From the NCBI GenBank assembly GCA_902779645.1, contig CACZCH010000004.1, forward strand, positions 62,001 through 126,000: a DNA stretch of 64,000 bases, in the 5' to 3' direction. The notes below the pieces were generated by a model. That model was not told the origin of the DNA. It did no database searches and saw only the letters and a list, made by a program, of their open reading frames with translations. Source of the DNA: an uncultured bacterium. Lineage in GTDB: Bacteria; Cyanobacteriota; Vampirovibrionia; Gastranaerophilales; Gastranaerophilaceae. Of the stretch, positions 8,257-17,963 are shown piece by piece (within the stretch, counting starts at the first letter, position 1; the number at the start of each line of letters is the position of its first letter). The translations under genes were made by a program, and so were the position numbers.

Positions 8257-9828
8257 CTATTTATTTTTTTCTTCAAGCTCTGCTTTTCTGTTTTTGTGAT
8301 ATCCGTATGCTGCATATATCATAATACCCATAATAATCCAAGCTATGAATAATTCCGTTGAAAGTTTTGCACTATGACCTTTTGCTGTTGCCATCATAAA
8401 AACCATCAAGCCTCCGCAGCAAAGTATTCCTGCAAGCGGGAACCAAGGACAGAAAGGTACTTTAAAAGGTCTGGGTCTATCGGGATCAATTTTTCTTAAA
8501 ATCAAGATAGCTCCGCATACTATTATGAAAGAAGTGAAAGTTCCGAAGTTACATAAAGCAGCAGCAGCATCAAGGTTAAGTGTTAATGTTCCGAAAATTG
8601 AAACTATACAAACAACCCAAGTTAAGATATGAGGAGTGTTGAATTTTGGGTGTAATTTTTGGAAAACTTCAGGCAGGAAGTGGTCACGGCTCATAGCGTA
8701 AAGAATTCTTGTAGCTGCCATCTGCATAACAAGAAGGACTGAAGTTAATCCTGCAATAATACCTACTGACATAAATCCCGGTACAGCTTTAGCTATCCAG
8801 CCGTGTAATACATTTCCCATGGCGAATGCTAAAGGCGCACCCAAGAAAGCTTGGTCAACATTACCTTGAGTTCTGTACATACCTGTAAGAACTAAAGCAA
8901 CAAGAGTATAAACAATTGTTGTTACAACCAAAGAACCTATAATTCCAATAGGTAAATCTCTTTGCGGGTTTTTACATTCTTCCGCTGTTGTAGCAAGAGC
9001 ATCAAAACCGATGTATGCAAAGAATATTATAAAAGCACCCATAAATACACCGCTGAATCCGTTCGGAGCAAACGGCGTCCAATTAGCCGGTTCTACAAAG
9101 AAGAAACCTGTTACTACAAATAAAGCTATAATGCCGAGCTTCAACGCAACCATAAAAGCTGCAAATTTTGTTGAATCTTTTGTACCTTTAACAAGAGTCA
9201 TAGTTATAAATAATATAATCAAAATTGCAGGAAGATTTATAGAAAACGGAATCCCGCAGATTGATGGTATAACAGAATGATAGTCAATTCCTTGGGATGA
9301 CAAAGTGTGAACAGCGCTTCTAAAGTCGCTTACTAACCATAATGGCGGGTTCACTATCCACGCAGGAAGTATATGTCCAAACCCTTTTAAGAATTGAACA
9401 ACATAGTTTGCCCAAGCGCAGGATACTGCAATGAATGCAATCACGTATTCTAGCATTAATATCCAGCCGACAAGCCAAGCAGCGCATTCCCCGAGTGTTG
9501 CATAGGTATAAGAATAAGCTCCGCCTGAAACAGGTATCATAGCCGCAAATTCACTAAAACAAAGTGCTGAAAAAACACAAGCTATCGCTGCAACAATCAT
9601 TGATAATACTAATGCAGGACCTGCACCGGGGCTTGCACCGTCAGCAGATCCTGCTGCTGCAATACCGACAACTGCAAAAATTCCTGAACCGATAATTGCA
9701 CCTACACCCAAGATTATTAAATCCCAAACCCCGAGAGTTTTTTCCAAACCTCCCTTTGAAGCACCTTCTACTGCATCATCAGGAGTTTTTCTTTTTAACA
9801 TATTTGCAATTATATTTTGTAGTGTCAT
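8257..9828 (-). CDS. APC-superfamily amino acid permease (cationic amino acid transporter-like), copy 1
   Basis: 523 residues. Same layout as its neighbour: helix-1 motif GVGAIIGSGIFAVVG, GGAYSYTYATLGE in helix 3, FFAYIGFDALATTAEECKNPQRDLP mid-protein, and DPDRPRPFKVPFCPWFP before the last helices, which is shared nearly word-for-word with the downstream paralogue. Predicted inner-membrane amino acid uptake. AAAGGTA ribosome site before ATG. The two differ most in the loop after helix 4 and in the C-terminal tail, so they may have diverged in substrate. Confidence 0.9.
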   Translation of the reverse strand: MTLQNIIANMLKRKTPDDAVEGASKGGLEKTLGVWDLIILGVGAIIGSGIFAVVGIAAAGSADGASPGAGPALVLSMIVAAIACVFSALCFSEFAAMIPVSGGAYSYTYATLGECAAWLVGWILMLEYVIAFIAVSCAWANYVVQFLKGFGHILPAWIVNPPLWLVSDFRSAVHTLSSQGIDYHSVIPSICGIPFSINLPAILIILFITMTLVKGTKDSTKFAAFMVALKLGIIALFVVTGFFFVEPANWTPFAPNGFSGVFMGAFIIFFAYIGFDALATTAEECKNPQRDLPIGIIGSLVVTTIVYTLVALVLTGMYRTQGNVDQAFLGAPLAFAMGNVLHGWIAKAVPGFMSVGIIAGLTSVLLVMQMAATRILYAMSRDHFLPEVFQKLHPKFNTPHILTWVVCIVSIFGTLTLNLDAAAALCNFGTFTSFIIVCGAILILRKIDPDRPRPFKVPFCPWFPLAGILCCGGLMVFMMATAKGHSAKLSTELFIAWIIMGIMIYAAYGYHKNRKAELEEKNK

Positions 9829-9865
9829 TTTTTACCTTTTGTTTTTTTTGAAAGTAGAGTAGTAT

Positions 9866-10087
9866 TTATTTTCCAAAAATTTCTTTATTAATATTTTTAA
9901 TTTTTTCCGAAAAATCTACATTTTCTTTTTCTGCAATTATCTCAGACAGCTTTGGTTCTTCTTTGGGTGTGTTAATTAATAAAATCTTGTTCATCTTAGT
10001 TCTTTCTCTCAGTATAGATGCCCTTAACAAAGCATTAAGTCTGTCTTTTTGAGAAAAATCCGCAATTATAATCGGTAAGGTTTTCAT
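9866..10087 (-). CDS. Small hypothetical protein downstream of glyQ
   Basis: 73 residues: a hydrophobic N-terminal strand (LPIIIADF), a basic helix, a second strand (KILLINTP) and an acidic/lysine-rich C-terminal half. No signal peptide or recognised domain. It starts 20 bases after the glyQ stop with AAAGGAA upstream, so it is probably cotranscribed with glyQ. Function unknown. Confidence 0.55.
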   Translation of the reverse strand: MKTLPIIIADFSQKDRLNALLRASILRERTKMNKILLINTPKEEPKLSEIIAEKENVDFSEKIKNINKEIFGK

Positions 10088-10107
10088 ATCAAACAGTTAT
10101 TCCTTTA

Positions 10108-10980
10108 TTACTTGCAGAGCGGAAAACCAAGTTTTTCTCTCTGTTCAACATAAAGCTTTGCAACGGCGGAAGCCATTGTACGTACTCTGTTAATAAAGTT
10201 TATGCGCTCGTCTTTTGAGATAACACCTCTTGCATCAAGAAGGTTAAAAGTGTGAGAACATTTTAGAACGTAATCATAAGCAGGAAGTACAAGCTCAGCC
10301 TGTACGCAGTTATCAACTTCTTTTTGATAAGCATCAAACAAGCTGAAAAGTCTTTCTGCATCAGAATATTCAAAGTTGTATTTTGACTGTTCGATTTCGT
10401 TTTGGAGGTAAATATCTCCGTATTTAAGCGAATTGTTCCACATAATGTCAAAAACGGATTCTTTGTTTTGAATATACATTGCGATTCTTTCTAAACCGTA
10501 AGTTATTTCTAAAGCAACCGGTTTAACTTCTAAACCGCCGACTTGCTGGAAGTACGTAAATTGAGTGATTTCCATACCGTCTAACCAAACTTCCCAGCCT
10601 ACACCTGCTGCCCCTAATGTCGGAGACTCCCAGTTATCTTCAACAAATCTGACATCGTGTTTTGATAAGTCAATTCCCATAGCTTCAAGACTCTTTAGAT
10701 AAAGTTCTTGAGCATTGTCCGGGGAAGGCTTAAGTATAACCTGATACTGAAAATAATGTCCTAAACGGTTCGGGTTTTCGCCGTATCTTGCGTCGGTAGG
10801 TCTTCTGCAAGGTTCTACCATCGCGGTTTGCCAAGGTTCAGGGCCTAAAGCTCTCAAGAAAGTTGCAGGGTTCATAGTTGATGCACCTTTCTCAATATCA
10901 TAAGGCTGTTGAATTATACAGCCGTAGTCAGACCAAAAACGTGACAAATTTAAAATCAAATCTTGAAAATTTAGCGCCAT
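10108..10980 (-). CDS. glyQ: Glycyl-tRNA synthetase alpha subunit
   Basis: 290 residues, the normal size of the catalytic alpha chain of the bacterial alpha2beta2 glycyl-tRNA synthetase. It opens with the characteristic [17 protein letters not shown] segment and contains the class II aminoacyl-tRNA synthetase motifs, including [13 protein letters not shown] and [12 protein letters not shown]. Charges tRNA-Gly with glycine in the cytoplasm. The partner glyS (beta) is not next to it, so the two subunits are encoded separately in this genome. AGGAAAT ribosome site. Confidence 0.97.
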   Translation of the reverse strand: MALNFQDLILNLSRFWSDYGCIIQQPYDIEKGASTMNPATFLRALGPEPWQTAMVEPCRRPTDARYGENPNRLGHYFQYQVILKPSPDNAQELYLKSLEAMGIDLSKHDVRFVEDNWESPTLGAAGVGWEVWLDGMEITQFTYFQQVGGLEVKPVALEITYGLERIAMYIQNKESVFDIMWNNSLKYGDIYLQNEIEQSKYNFEYSDAERLFSLFDAYQKEVDNCVQAELVLPAYDYVLKCSHTFNLLDARGVISKDERINFINRVRTMASAVAKLYVEQREKLGFPLCK

Positions 10981-11097
10981 TTTATATTTCCTATGTTGTA
11001 AAATTTACACTTTATTTAGTATACATAGAAATTGGGTAAATATCAAATGGAGGTAAATGTAAATATAAAGATTTGTTAATTTTTATTAAGAACCATG

Positions 11098-11337
11098 TTA
11101 GTAGACAATTTTTGCTCCGTTTTTTGTTTCTTCTTTAAATTCAGTTTTAGACGCATCCATGATATCTTTAGCTGTTTGTATCATATTTTTGAAAAAATTT
11201 TTTATTGGATTTTTTTTCTCTTTCAGTTGAGGCATAAAATAATATTCATCAAACGGTTTTGCTTTTGGTGTATGTTTTGAATATCCGTTAATATGAAACT
11301 TGCTTTGAAAAGAAATATTATTAATTTTATTTATCAT
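11098..11337 (-). CDS. Small orphan protein with N-terminal SFQSK tag
   Basis: 79 residues starting at the ATG at 11337, which has a good ribosome site (AAAGGAG). The frame stays open upstream to 11508, but that extension overlaps the peptidase gene and lacks a site, so it is not used. The N-terminus reads MINKINNISFQSK and fits the recurring tag. The rest is basic with a helical stretch (IKNFFKNMIQTAKDIMDASK). No known domain. It follows the M20 peptidase by 67 bases but has its own ribosome site. Confidence 0.6.
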   Translation of the reverse strand: MINKINNISFQSKFHINGYSKHTPKAKPFDEYYFMPQLKEKKNPIKNFFKNMIQTAKDIMDASKTEFKEETKNGAKIVY

Positions 11338-11404
11338 ATTCTTCTCCTTTTTCTGTATATTAGAAACCCCGTAAAAATAAAATTTGCTAAGTGTAAATAA
11401 ATTT

Positions 11405-12652
11405 TTATTTTTCATTAAATACAACAAAAGTATTTTTAATAACCTCATATCCTTTAAGTAAGCTTTTAAGATATACTTTTTCATTTGCTGAATGCATATT
11501 ATATACATCAGCCAAGCCTAAGAGCATCGGCATAAAAGTTTCACCTTTTGAGTTTTTATGCTGGCAATAAATATGAGTTTCAGCACCTGCGTGGAAAGAT
11601 GAGATATCGTTTTTGATTCCTGCCATTTCGCAAGCACGCGTATGAACTCTTTCAATTCTGTCGTCTTGGGCTCTTTCAAACGGTGGTAAATGTATCTCAA
11701 ACTCAATCGTTGCTTCTGCCAAACCTTCATATTTTGCGTTAAATTTAGCTACTATTGATGCCATAAGAGTCTTTAGAGCTTCTTCTCTTGCAATGCTTGC
11801 ACTTCTGATTGAATAAGATGCCATACCTAAAACGTTAATTATGTTTGTAGAAGTTTTTTTCATAATTTCCGTTATGTAATCGTTTGTTTTAATTCCTTTT
11901 TCAACAATAGATGCAACAGAGTTTTGAATCCCGCCTGCAACCATTGCGCCGAGGTTGCAAGAAGTTATAACTCCCGTTTCATCTTCATAGAAAACTCCCT
12001 GCGGGAATTCAGCGATTAGTTCTGCAAGCAGTTTTGCAGCATTCAATCTTGTTTTATCACCGATATCAATACCCGAGTGACCGCCTTTAAGACCTATTAC
12101 GGTAATTTTAGCGTTAGTATAGCTTGCGCCTGAAATCTGAAGCTGACCTAACTTATCAGCATCGTTTACAAGAACATACTTAGATAAAATCTTGTCAAAT
12201 TCAACATGCTCAATTCCGCTCATACCCGTTTCTTCATCACGTGTAAAAGTTATTTCTAAACCGCCATGATTACCTAATTTGCCATTTACCACCTCTTTTG
12301 CAAGCATCAAAGCACAAGCAACACCGACTTTGTCGTCTGCTCCGAGGGTTCTGCCTTTTGCGTGGATAAATCCTTCTTCGTCAAGATAAATATCAACGGG
12401 ACTGTCATCACCAACAACGTCCATGTGAGAGGAGAGCATTATAGGCTCTTTGGAACTATCTGTCGCCGGTACGTGAATATAAACATTTCCGTAATTGTCT
12501 TTTTTTCCGTCGATTTTATTTTTAGCACAAAAATCTAAAATCCAGTCAATAACTTTTTCTTCTTTCAGTGATGGTGAAGGTATCGAAACCAAATTACAAA
12601 AAATATCCAAAACTTCGTTTTCTTTTCTTAAAATGTCTAAGTCAGCTAACAT
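11405..12652 (-). CDS. M20-family metallopeptidase (peptidase T/D-like)
   Basis: 415 residues. The two-zinc site of clan MH peptidases is complete: His76 and Asp78 in SSHMDVVG, bridging Asp106 in GADDKVG, catalytic Glu140 and ligand Glu141 in DEETG, Asp164 in NDAD, and a late histidine in MHSANEK. Its length and the HAGAETHIY segment in the lid region point to a tripeptidase/dipeptidase (PepT or PepD-like) acting on short peptides in the cytoplasm. Strong AAGGAGA site before ATG. Confidence 0.87.
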   Translation of the reverse strand: MLADLDILRKENEVLDIFCNLVSIPSPSLKEEKVIDWILDFCAKNKIDGKKDNYGNVYIHVPATDSSKEPIMLSSHMDVVGDDSPVDIYLDEEGFIHAKGRTLGADDKVGVACALMLAKEVVNGKLGNHGGLEITFTRDEETGMSGIEHVEFDKILSKYVLVNDADKLGQLQISGASYTNAKITVIGLKGGHSGIDIGDKTRLNAAKLLAELIAEFPQGVFYEDETGVITSCNLGAMVAGGIQNSVASIVEKGIKTNDYITEIMKKTSTNIINVLGMASYSIRSASIAREEALKTLMASIVAKFNAKYEGLAEATIEFEIHLPPFERAQDDRIERVHTRACEMAGIKNDISSFHAGAETHIYCQHKNSKGETFMPMLLGLADVYNMHSANEKVYLKSLLKGYEVIKNTFVVFNEK

Positions 12653-12672
12653 ATAATAGTCTCCTTTACTCT

Positions 12673-12873
12673 CTAGCTTCCGCGGAAAAACCTTCTGTTT
12701 GTAGCTTTTTCACTTTCAGCATTTATCGGCACTTTTATAGGTCTTAGGCATTTAGGACACCTTCCCCTGTAAAGTGTGCCTTCTTTGTTTTTATATAATC
12801 TTCCGTATGTGTGACAGCATTCAAACCACACACCTATGAATTTTCTGGTATTAGAATTGTTATCTTCCGGCAT
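12673..12873 (-). CDS. Small CC..CxxC zinc-ribbon-like protein
   Basis: 66 residues from the ATG at 12873 with AGAGGCGG upstream (a GTG two codons earlier is also possible). It has a CC pair and a CPKC knuckle (RGRCPKCLRPIKVP), suggesting one zinc site, and a basic C-terminus. The start overlaps the end of the upstream glycosidase-like gene by 14 bases, which implies translational coupling. Function unknown. Confidence 0.6.
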   Translation of the reverse strand: MPEDNNSNTRKFIGVWFECCHTYGRLYKNKEGTLYRGRCPKCLRPIKVPINAESEKATNRRFFRGS

Positions 12874-14653
12874 ATACACCGCCTCTTCTGGCAGAACTTG
12901 TAACTATTGGTTTAAATATGCTTTGGGTAAGCATTTCTATATAGCTGTCTTTTAGGTGTGCGTAATCAAAAATTATGACTCCGTTTACGGCATATCTTCT
13001 CGACGCATGGATTTGTTTGATTAAATCTGCATTTGAACCGTTCATAAAAGTAACAAAAAGACCTGCATAAAGCTTTGTATTAGGAGCTTTATTTCTGAGA
13101 ACATTGCCCATTAAATTCATAGCAGTTTTGTCGTCGCAGGTTAGAAACAGAGGTGTAAATCCGTCGATATAGTTATTCAAAGACCACGTTTTCCAGTCTT
13201 GGAGTTTTGTATCGTAAGCCATTTGCATGTTCGGAAAAATTACAGCAGTCAGAGTTATTCTATTCATCTTAGCTAACCTTCCGATTCGTTTTACAAACTC
13301 GTTAACTTTACCTGCGCGGTATATTTTCCATTCATACCACATTGGGTCAGAGGTTGTTAAGTCGTAAGGGTCAATGTGGTACATCCTTTGGAATTCCATT
13401 CTTGCAAATTTAGTGTAACCCCAATTCGACATATCATAGTTTGAGTAGCTTGGGGCAAGCGATTGCGGATATCTTATATAATCAAGGTTAATTCCGTCCG
13501 GTCTGTATCTCAGAATAATTTCGTCTATCAGATTATACAAGAAAGCTTGCACGTCCGGATTTGCAGGGTCTAAAAAATATCCGTTATGCTCTGATACTGA
13601 ATAAGGTATTGTTTCAGAATCCACATTTTTTTTCTGGTAATTAGCCCACTCCGGTTTTACAGCAAGAATATATTGCGGGTTGCTTTCAGGCGGTTTATTG
13701 CCTACATAAAAAGATTCAAACCAGATGTGTACTTTAATACCGCGTCTGTGAGCTTCCGTTATCCAAATCCTCAAAGGGTCAAAACCTGCGTATTCGGGGT
13801 TTTGTTTTATGAACCCGTATTCTTCCATTGTTCTTGACGGGAAAATTGTTTGACCGTGGTAATAGGTTTCTATAAAAATATTATTTATACCGGCATTTGC
13901 TATTCTATCTAGAACTGATATAATGTCTTCTCTTGTGTGATAAGTTGGTCTAATCCAAACCCCTTTAAACTCCTGCGGATCATAAGGAATTACGGTAGAC
14001 ATTGCTGTATCTGCATACTCGATTGCCTTTGTAGCGTATTTTTGACAATCACTGCTATCTCGTTGAGCTCTGTATATGTAATCTTTTGCCCTGTTTAAAT
14101 TCTGTTCGGTTTTTCTTTGAGTGTAGAGATTAGCCTGCGGATAAAAGAACATCATATTCTCAACTTCTTTTACCTTTTCTCTTGCGCCATAGAGAAATGT
14201 ATCCGAAGTTATATAGGAAGTTATGAGCTTGTTTTCCAAATCGATAGATATTTTAGAGCCAACCATAACATTTTCGTTAATCCATTTTTTTGCTTTTCCA
14301 TGTCCGCTTATTACTAAACCGTTAGCGGGGATGAGAGAATCCGCACCGCTTAGTGAAGTAACTGTATCTCCTTGAATAACGGCTTCTGTTCCAAATTCAT
14401 TGGTGTTTGTTCTGAAACCGAAAGCCGGAGTATAGACTACAAGCTGATTAGCTCCTCTCAGTCCCGGATAATTTGCTCCGCTTGCATTTGTATTTGTTTG
14501 CGGGTCAATTACGTTTATGGGAAAGGTTGATTGGTTAAAAACAACTTCGTTTTCCTGAGGAATATAAGGAGCATAAATATCCTGCGCAAAAACATTTGCA
14601 CAAAATGTCAGTGATATAAATGCAATAAATATTTTTTGAAAAAATCTCTCCAT
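12860..14653 (-). CDS. Secreted GHL10 (glycosyl-hydrolase-like) protein
   Basis: 597 residues with a Sec signal peptide (hydrophobic residues 8-20, cleavage after VFAQ at ~24). Residues ~225-570 form a glycosyl-hydrolase-like family 10 (YddW/COG1649) TIM barrel: FKGVWIRPTYH, the GINNIFIETYYHG strand, KVHIWFESFYVG, and DGINLDYIRYPQS. Proteins of this family act on cell-envelope or extracellular polysaccharides. The N-terminal part (25-220) holds a beta-rich segment resembling phosphodiester-glycosidase-associated domains. GGGGAAG ribosome site. It overlaps the small zinc-ribbon gene. Confidence 0.85.
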   Translation of the reverse strand: MERFFQKIFIAFISLTFCANVFAQDIYAPYIPQENEVVFNQSTFPINVIDPQTNTNASGANYPGLRGANQLVVYTPAFGFRTNTNEFGTEAVIQGDTVTSLSGADSLIPANGLVISGHGKAKKWINENVMVGSKISIDLENKLITSYITSDTFLYGAREKVKEVENMMFFYPQANLYTQRKTEQNLNRAKDYIYRAQRDSSDCQKYATKAIEYADTAMSTVIPYDPQEFKGVWIRPTYHTREDIISVLDRIANAGINNIFIETYYHGQTIFPSRTMEEYGFIKQNPEYAGFDPLRIWITEAHRRGIKVHIWFESFYVGNKPPESNPQYILAVKPEWANYQKKNVDSETIPYSVSEHNGYFLDPANPDVQAFLYNLIDEIILRYRPDGINLDYIRYPQSLAPSYSNYDMSNWGYTKFARMEFQRMYHIDPYDLTTSDPMWYEWKIYRAGKVNEFVKRIGRLAKMNRITLTAVIFPNMQMAYDTKLQDWKTWSLNNYIDGFTPLFLTCDDKTAMNLMGNVLRNKAPNTKLYAGLFVTFMNGSNADLIKQIHASRRYAVNGVIIFDYAHLKDSYIEMLTQSIFKPIVTSSARRGGVYAGR

Positions 14654-14778
14654 CCCAATCTTCCCCTAATACAATTATTATAGAGCTATAAATTGAGAAA
14701 TACAAGAGAAAAGTCACCTTGTACTATTCACTTATGATTGTATTTAATGTAATATAAAACTAAAGCTAGAGGTAACAA

Positions 14779-15267
14779 ATGAGTAAGCTAAATTTTAGAA
14801 TAGGTATCGGATATGATTTGCACCGTTTGGAAGAAAATCGTGATTTGATAATCGGCGGTGTTAAAATACCATACGAAAAAGGATTGTTGGGGCATTCGGA
14901 TGCTGATGTTTTGGTTCACGCAATCATTGACGCACTTTTAGGTGCACTGGCACTTCCTGATATAGGAACTCTTTTCCCCGATACGGATGAAAAATATAAA
15001 AATGCAGACAGTATAGAACTGTTAAAGCAAGTTTACTCTATGGTCAAGGAAAAAGGTTATTTGATTAATAATCTTGATACAAATATAATTGCTCAAGCTC
15101 CGAAAATGATGGGATATATTCCTCAAATGAAGGAAGTTTTATCAAAAACGCTTGATTTGGACGCAGATTACATATCAATAAAAGCCAAGACAAAAGAACA
15201 TCTTGATGCGGTTGGTGAAAAACGTGCAATTGAGGCCCAAGCAGTAGTTATAGTTTATAAAAATTAA
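14779..15267 (+). CDS. ispF: 2-C-methyl-D-erythritol 2,4-cyclodiphosphate synthase
   Basis: 162 residues, standard length. Fifth enzyme of the MEP isoprenoid pathway: converts CDP-ME 2-phosphate to MEcPP and CMP. Zinc ligands are visible as Asp13, His15 (GYDLH) and His47 (ADVLVHAI), along with the GHSDAD motif and the TKTKEHLDAVG substrate segment near the C-terminus (as AKTKEHLDAVGEK). Trimeric cytosolic enzyme. The stop overlaps the convergent asparaginase gene by 4 bases. Confidence 0.96.
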   Translation: MSKLNFRIGIGYDLHRLEENRDLIIGGVKIPYEKGLLGHSDADVLVHAIIDALLGALALPDIGTLFPDTDEKYKNADSIELLKQVYSMVKEKGYLINNLDTNIIAQAPKMMGYIPQMKEVLSKTLDLDADYISIKAKTKEHLDAVGEKRAIEAQAVVIVYKN

Positions 15268-16172
15268 ATTTTTACTACAACCTGTCCGACAACTTTACCG
15301 GCGATAGTTTTAATTCTGTTATCGTACTTAATATCGCCCCAACCGAGACGGTTTATTATTTCAAAAAGAGCAAATCTTCTGGCTTCAGGTGATGCGTCAT
15401 CAATTTTTACAACAAAGGCGTTGCATTCTTGAACATTCAGCACCGCACAAAGTCCGCCTGCGCCTACTTTTGCAATAAGCTTATCTGTTTTAGATATAAT
15501 TTCCGTATCAGTTCTGTTTTCTCCCCCGAAAATATACGGATTAGCTTTTATTGCATTAAGGATTTGCGGGTACTCTAACAATCTTACAAAACCTTGTGCC
15601 AGATTTTTAAGAGGCATACTTACAATCGGCACTCCGCAGCCATCCGTTGTCATAGGATAATCTTTTGTAACATTGCACATATTATAGATTTTTTCTTTAA
15701 CTGCTATTTGAAGCGGGTGAGTCGGTTCTTCATAACTTGATACATCCCAGCCGTTTGCTAAGCATAAAGCTAAAAATCCCAAATGTTTTCCTGAACAATT
15801 GTTGTGAAGCTGAGTCGGAACATCTCCTCGAACTATCATTTTATTTTGCATGTCTCTTGATAGCGGAGCGTGTATTCCGCATTTAAGCCACGCATCGTTA
15901 ATTCTATGCTTCTTCATTATTTTTACGGCAACTTTTATATGACAATCTTCGCCGGCATGAGAAGCACAGCAGAAAGCAAGTTCTTCAGGGGTTAAATCAA
16001 TATTATAATCAATTAGCAAAGACGCTTGCAAAGGTTTTGCGCAAGAACGCAAAAAATATGGTGTATCATGATTGTTATCCGGTGAAAATCCTTCTATGGG
16101 TTTGGCCAAAACCCAAACGCCGGTATGTTTTTCTTCTATTAATCCATCTCTTATATATTCTACTTTCAGCAT
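15264..16172 (-). CDS. Asparaginase II-type (R. etli AnsA-like) protein
   Basis: 302 residues. It matches the thermolabile Rhizobium-type asparaginase family, unrelated in sequence to E. coli AnsA/AnsB: FLRSCAKPLQA near 40-50, CCASHAGEDCH near 68-78, NNCSGKHLGF near 123-132, and TDGCGVPIVSMPL near 176. The serine-lysine pairs in SCAK and SGKH are the catalytic residues in characterised members. Hydrolyses asparagine to aspartate and ammonia. It begins just after the 250-residue gene and its GGAAGA ribosome site lies inside that gene's end, so the two are likely cotranscribed. Confidence 0.87.
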   Translation of the reverse strand: MLKVEYIRDGLIEEKHTGVWVLAKPIEGFSPDNNHDTPYFLRSCAKPLQASLLIDYNIDLTPEELAFCCASHAGEDCHIKVAVKIMKKHRINDAWLKCGIHAPLSRDMQNKMIVRGDVPTQLHNNCSGKHLGFLALCLANGWDVSSYEEPTHPLQIAVKEKIYNMCNVTKDYPMTTDGCGVPIVSMPLKNLAQGFVRLLEYPQILNAIKANPYIFGGENRTDTEIISKTDKLIAKVGAGGLCAVLNVQECNAFVVKIDDASPEARRFALFEIINRLGWGDIKYDNRIKTIAGKVVGQVVVKI

Positions 16173-16173
16173 A

Positions 16174-16926
16174 TTATTCTTCCGACTTATGGTCTTTTAT
16201 ATAGGTTAAAATTGCATCCATTTTCTGACGCAAAATTTCATTTTCTTCTTTTAGGCGTGTGTTTTCAACTCTGATGTCATAGCTTTCTTTTTCTAATGTA
16301 ATGTTAGGCATTTCATCTGGATTTAAAGAAAAGCGTTTTCCCGCTTCTTCTTTCATAAATATAATACTTTTTACATCTACTTCTTTTACAAATCCCATTT
16401 GAACCATTAATTCCGCAATGAATACGTGTTTTCCGGAATTCTTAATTTCCTGCTGTTTATTAAGTACTTCATCCAACTGCTCAATTGTCATTTTCCCTGC
16501 CCGAACAAGATATTCGCCGGTTCTGTAATTCCCTGCAATAAATCCTGCGATTGCACTTACCAGATTAGGAACTTCCGCAGAAAATAATTTTGATTTTCGG
16601 CAGAACATAAAAGCTTTTGCAACTTCCTCCATTGTAAGATTATTTTCAATCGCAATTTCTATTAATGACATGTTTTTTGTACAACAAGTCAAAAATGCAT
16701 ATATGCTTTCGTCATAACCTGATTCTTTCGTTAAAAGCTCATTCTTGCCATGTTCTGAGAGTGATGGTTTATAAACGTGAAAAAGGTCTCCTTCTTCCAC
16801 GTCAAGGAATTCATTACTTAAATATTGGGTTAAATCATTTGACAAGTTCAAAAATATGGTCTGTTTAATCCAAAGCGGATATGAACACATTTTTTCCATA
16901 TAGTCAACAAATAAACTTTTGCTCAT
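16174..16926 (-). CDS. MshEN-like protein with C-terminal coiled coil
   Basis: 250 residues, cytoplasmic. Residues ~135-195 (GEYLVRAGKMTIEQLDEVLNKQ ... IAELMVQMGFVKEVDVKS) follow the two-repeat pattern of the N-terminal domain of GspE/PilB/MshE ATPases (MshEN), which in MshE binds cyclic di-GMP. There is no ATPase domain attached. Residues ~215-245 form a coiled coil. It is divergent from the flagellar genes at 17018, so a role linked to motility or surface appendages is possible but inferred. The consensus RLG residues of c-di-GMP-binding MshEN repeats are only partly kept. Confidence 0.5.
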   Translation of the reverse strand: MSKSLFVDYMEKMCSYPLWIKQTIFLNLSNDLTQYLSNEFLDVEEGDLFHVYKPSLSEHGKNELLTKESGYDESIYAFLTCCTKNMSLIEIAIENNLTMEEVAKAFMFCRKSKLFSAEVPNLVSAIAGFIAGNYRTGEYLVRAGKMTIEQLDEVLNKQQEIKNSGKHVFIAELMVQMGFVKEVDVKSIIFMKEEAGKRFSLNPDEMPNITLEKESYDIRVENTRLKEENEILRQKMDAILTYIKDHKSEE

Positions 16927-17017
16927 AATAAAATAACCCTTCTTTTATATGATGTAACAAAAAGAATTATATCATAATATAATAATTAAGTTAATATATG
17001 TAAAGGAAGCTTTTATT

Positions 17018-17470
17018 ATGGGAATGGATGGTCTTTCTATTGCAAATACTGGTGCAATAAAAGAACAAACCTCAGCAGAATATACCAACAGGGTGGATCA
17101 GTCAATAGCATCTGACCCAGCAAATTCTGCACAACAAGTACATGGTTTAACAAATAACAAACGAGTTAAAGAAAAAGAAGAGGGCGAAGAATCAAACAAA
17201 AAACAAGGCAGAGGAGCTAATTCTCAAGCGGAGTTCAAAGACGGTCTTGTAGAAGAAAAACCCGAAGAAGAGCTTAATGATTTTGATGTTGAGGATTTTG
17301 AAAATCCTGACAGAGAATTTTATGTTAAATTAAATGTAAAGGATGATATAATAGAATTATACGATAGTTCGTCTGACAGATTAATTGAAACAATATCCGG
17401 TGATGAACTGGGACAGCTGGTACAAAAACTGAACATGGCTTCAGGAATATTCGTGAATAAGAAGGTATAA
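17018..17470 (+). CDS. FlaG-like flagellar protein
   Basis: 150 residues. The first ~90 are low-complexity, charged and probably disordered. The last ~55 (FYVKLNVKDDIIELYDSSSDRLIETISGDEL...) match FlaG: a beta hairpin, a 'D..T.EVIRQIP'-like strand and a closing GIFVNKKV strand. FlaG modulates filament length and attachment. AAAGGAAG site before ATG. It is followed after 1 base by fliS, the usual flagellar arrangement. Assignment rests on the C-terminal pattern plus context. Confidence 0.7.
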   Translation: MGMDGLSIANTGAIKEQTSAEYTNRVDQSIASDPANSAQQVHGLTNNKRVKEKEEGEESNKKQGRGANSQAEFKDGLVEEKPEEELNDFDVEDFENPDREFYVKLNVKDDIIELYDSSSDRLIETISGDELGQLVQKLNMASGIFVNKKV

Positions 17471-17471
17471 A

Positions 17472-17963
17472 ATGCCTGTTAATCCATACGCAAAATACAT
17501 TAAACAATATCAAACAAGCAATATCACAACTGCAACACCTGAAAAATTGATGATACTGCTTTTTGATGGTGCAATTCAGTTCCTTAAGAAAGCCAAAACC
17601 GCAATAGCGGAAAACGATTACAAAGCTCGTTCTGAGAATATTGACGGCGCAAGAAAGATTATAAGAGAATTTATGAGAACGATTGATTTGGAGAACGGTA
17701 ACGATGTTTCCAAACAATTATTTAAATTATACAATCGCATGGCAATGAATCTTATTAAAGCAAATGTACAAAGAAATAGTGAAAAAATAGACGAAGTAAT
17801 CGAAGATTTGTCTAATATTCGCTGGGGCTTCCAAAAAGCTATTGAGATTCAAAGCGGGGTTACAACTGTTGAAGATGCTCTAAAAGAGCAGGAAGCTTCA
17901 GAAAATGTTCAAAATCCTGCAATTAATGAAAATCCGGCACAAGGAGAAGAAAATGCAGAGTGA
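17472..17963 (+). CDS. fliS: Flagellin export chaperone FliS
   Basis: 163 residues. The N-terminal YAKYIKQYQT...ATPEKLMILLFDGAIQFL signature and the four-helix layout (LYNRMAMNLIKANVQRN) are typical. FliS binds the C-terminus of flagellin in the cytosol and prevents premature polymerisation. It carries a ~35-residue Glu/Asn-rich C-terminal extension beyond the usual ~125 residues. It overlaps the next gene by 11 bases. Flagellin itself is not in this window. Confidence 0.92.
   Translation: MPVNPYAKYIKQYQTSNITTATPEKLMILLFDGAIQFLKKAKTAIAENDYKARSENIDGARKIIREFMRTIDLENGNDVSKQLFKLYNRMAMNLIKANVQRNSEKIDEVIEDLSNIRWGFQKAIEIQSGVTTVEDALKEQEASENVQNPAINENPAQGEENAE

Noticed and set aside
11338-11508. N-terminal extension of the small tagged protein
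   Set aside because: It overlaps the peptidase gene, lacks a ribosome site, while the internal ATG at 11337 has a strong AAAGGAG.
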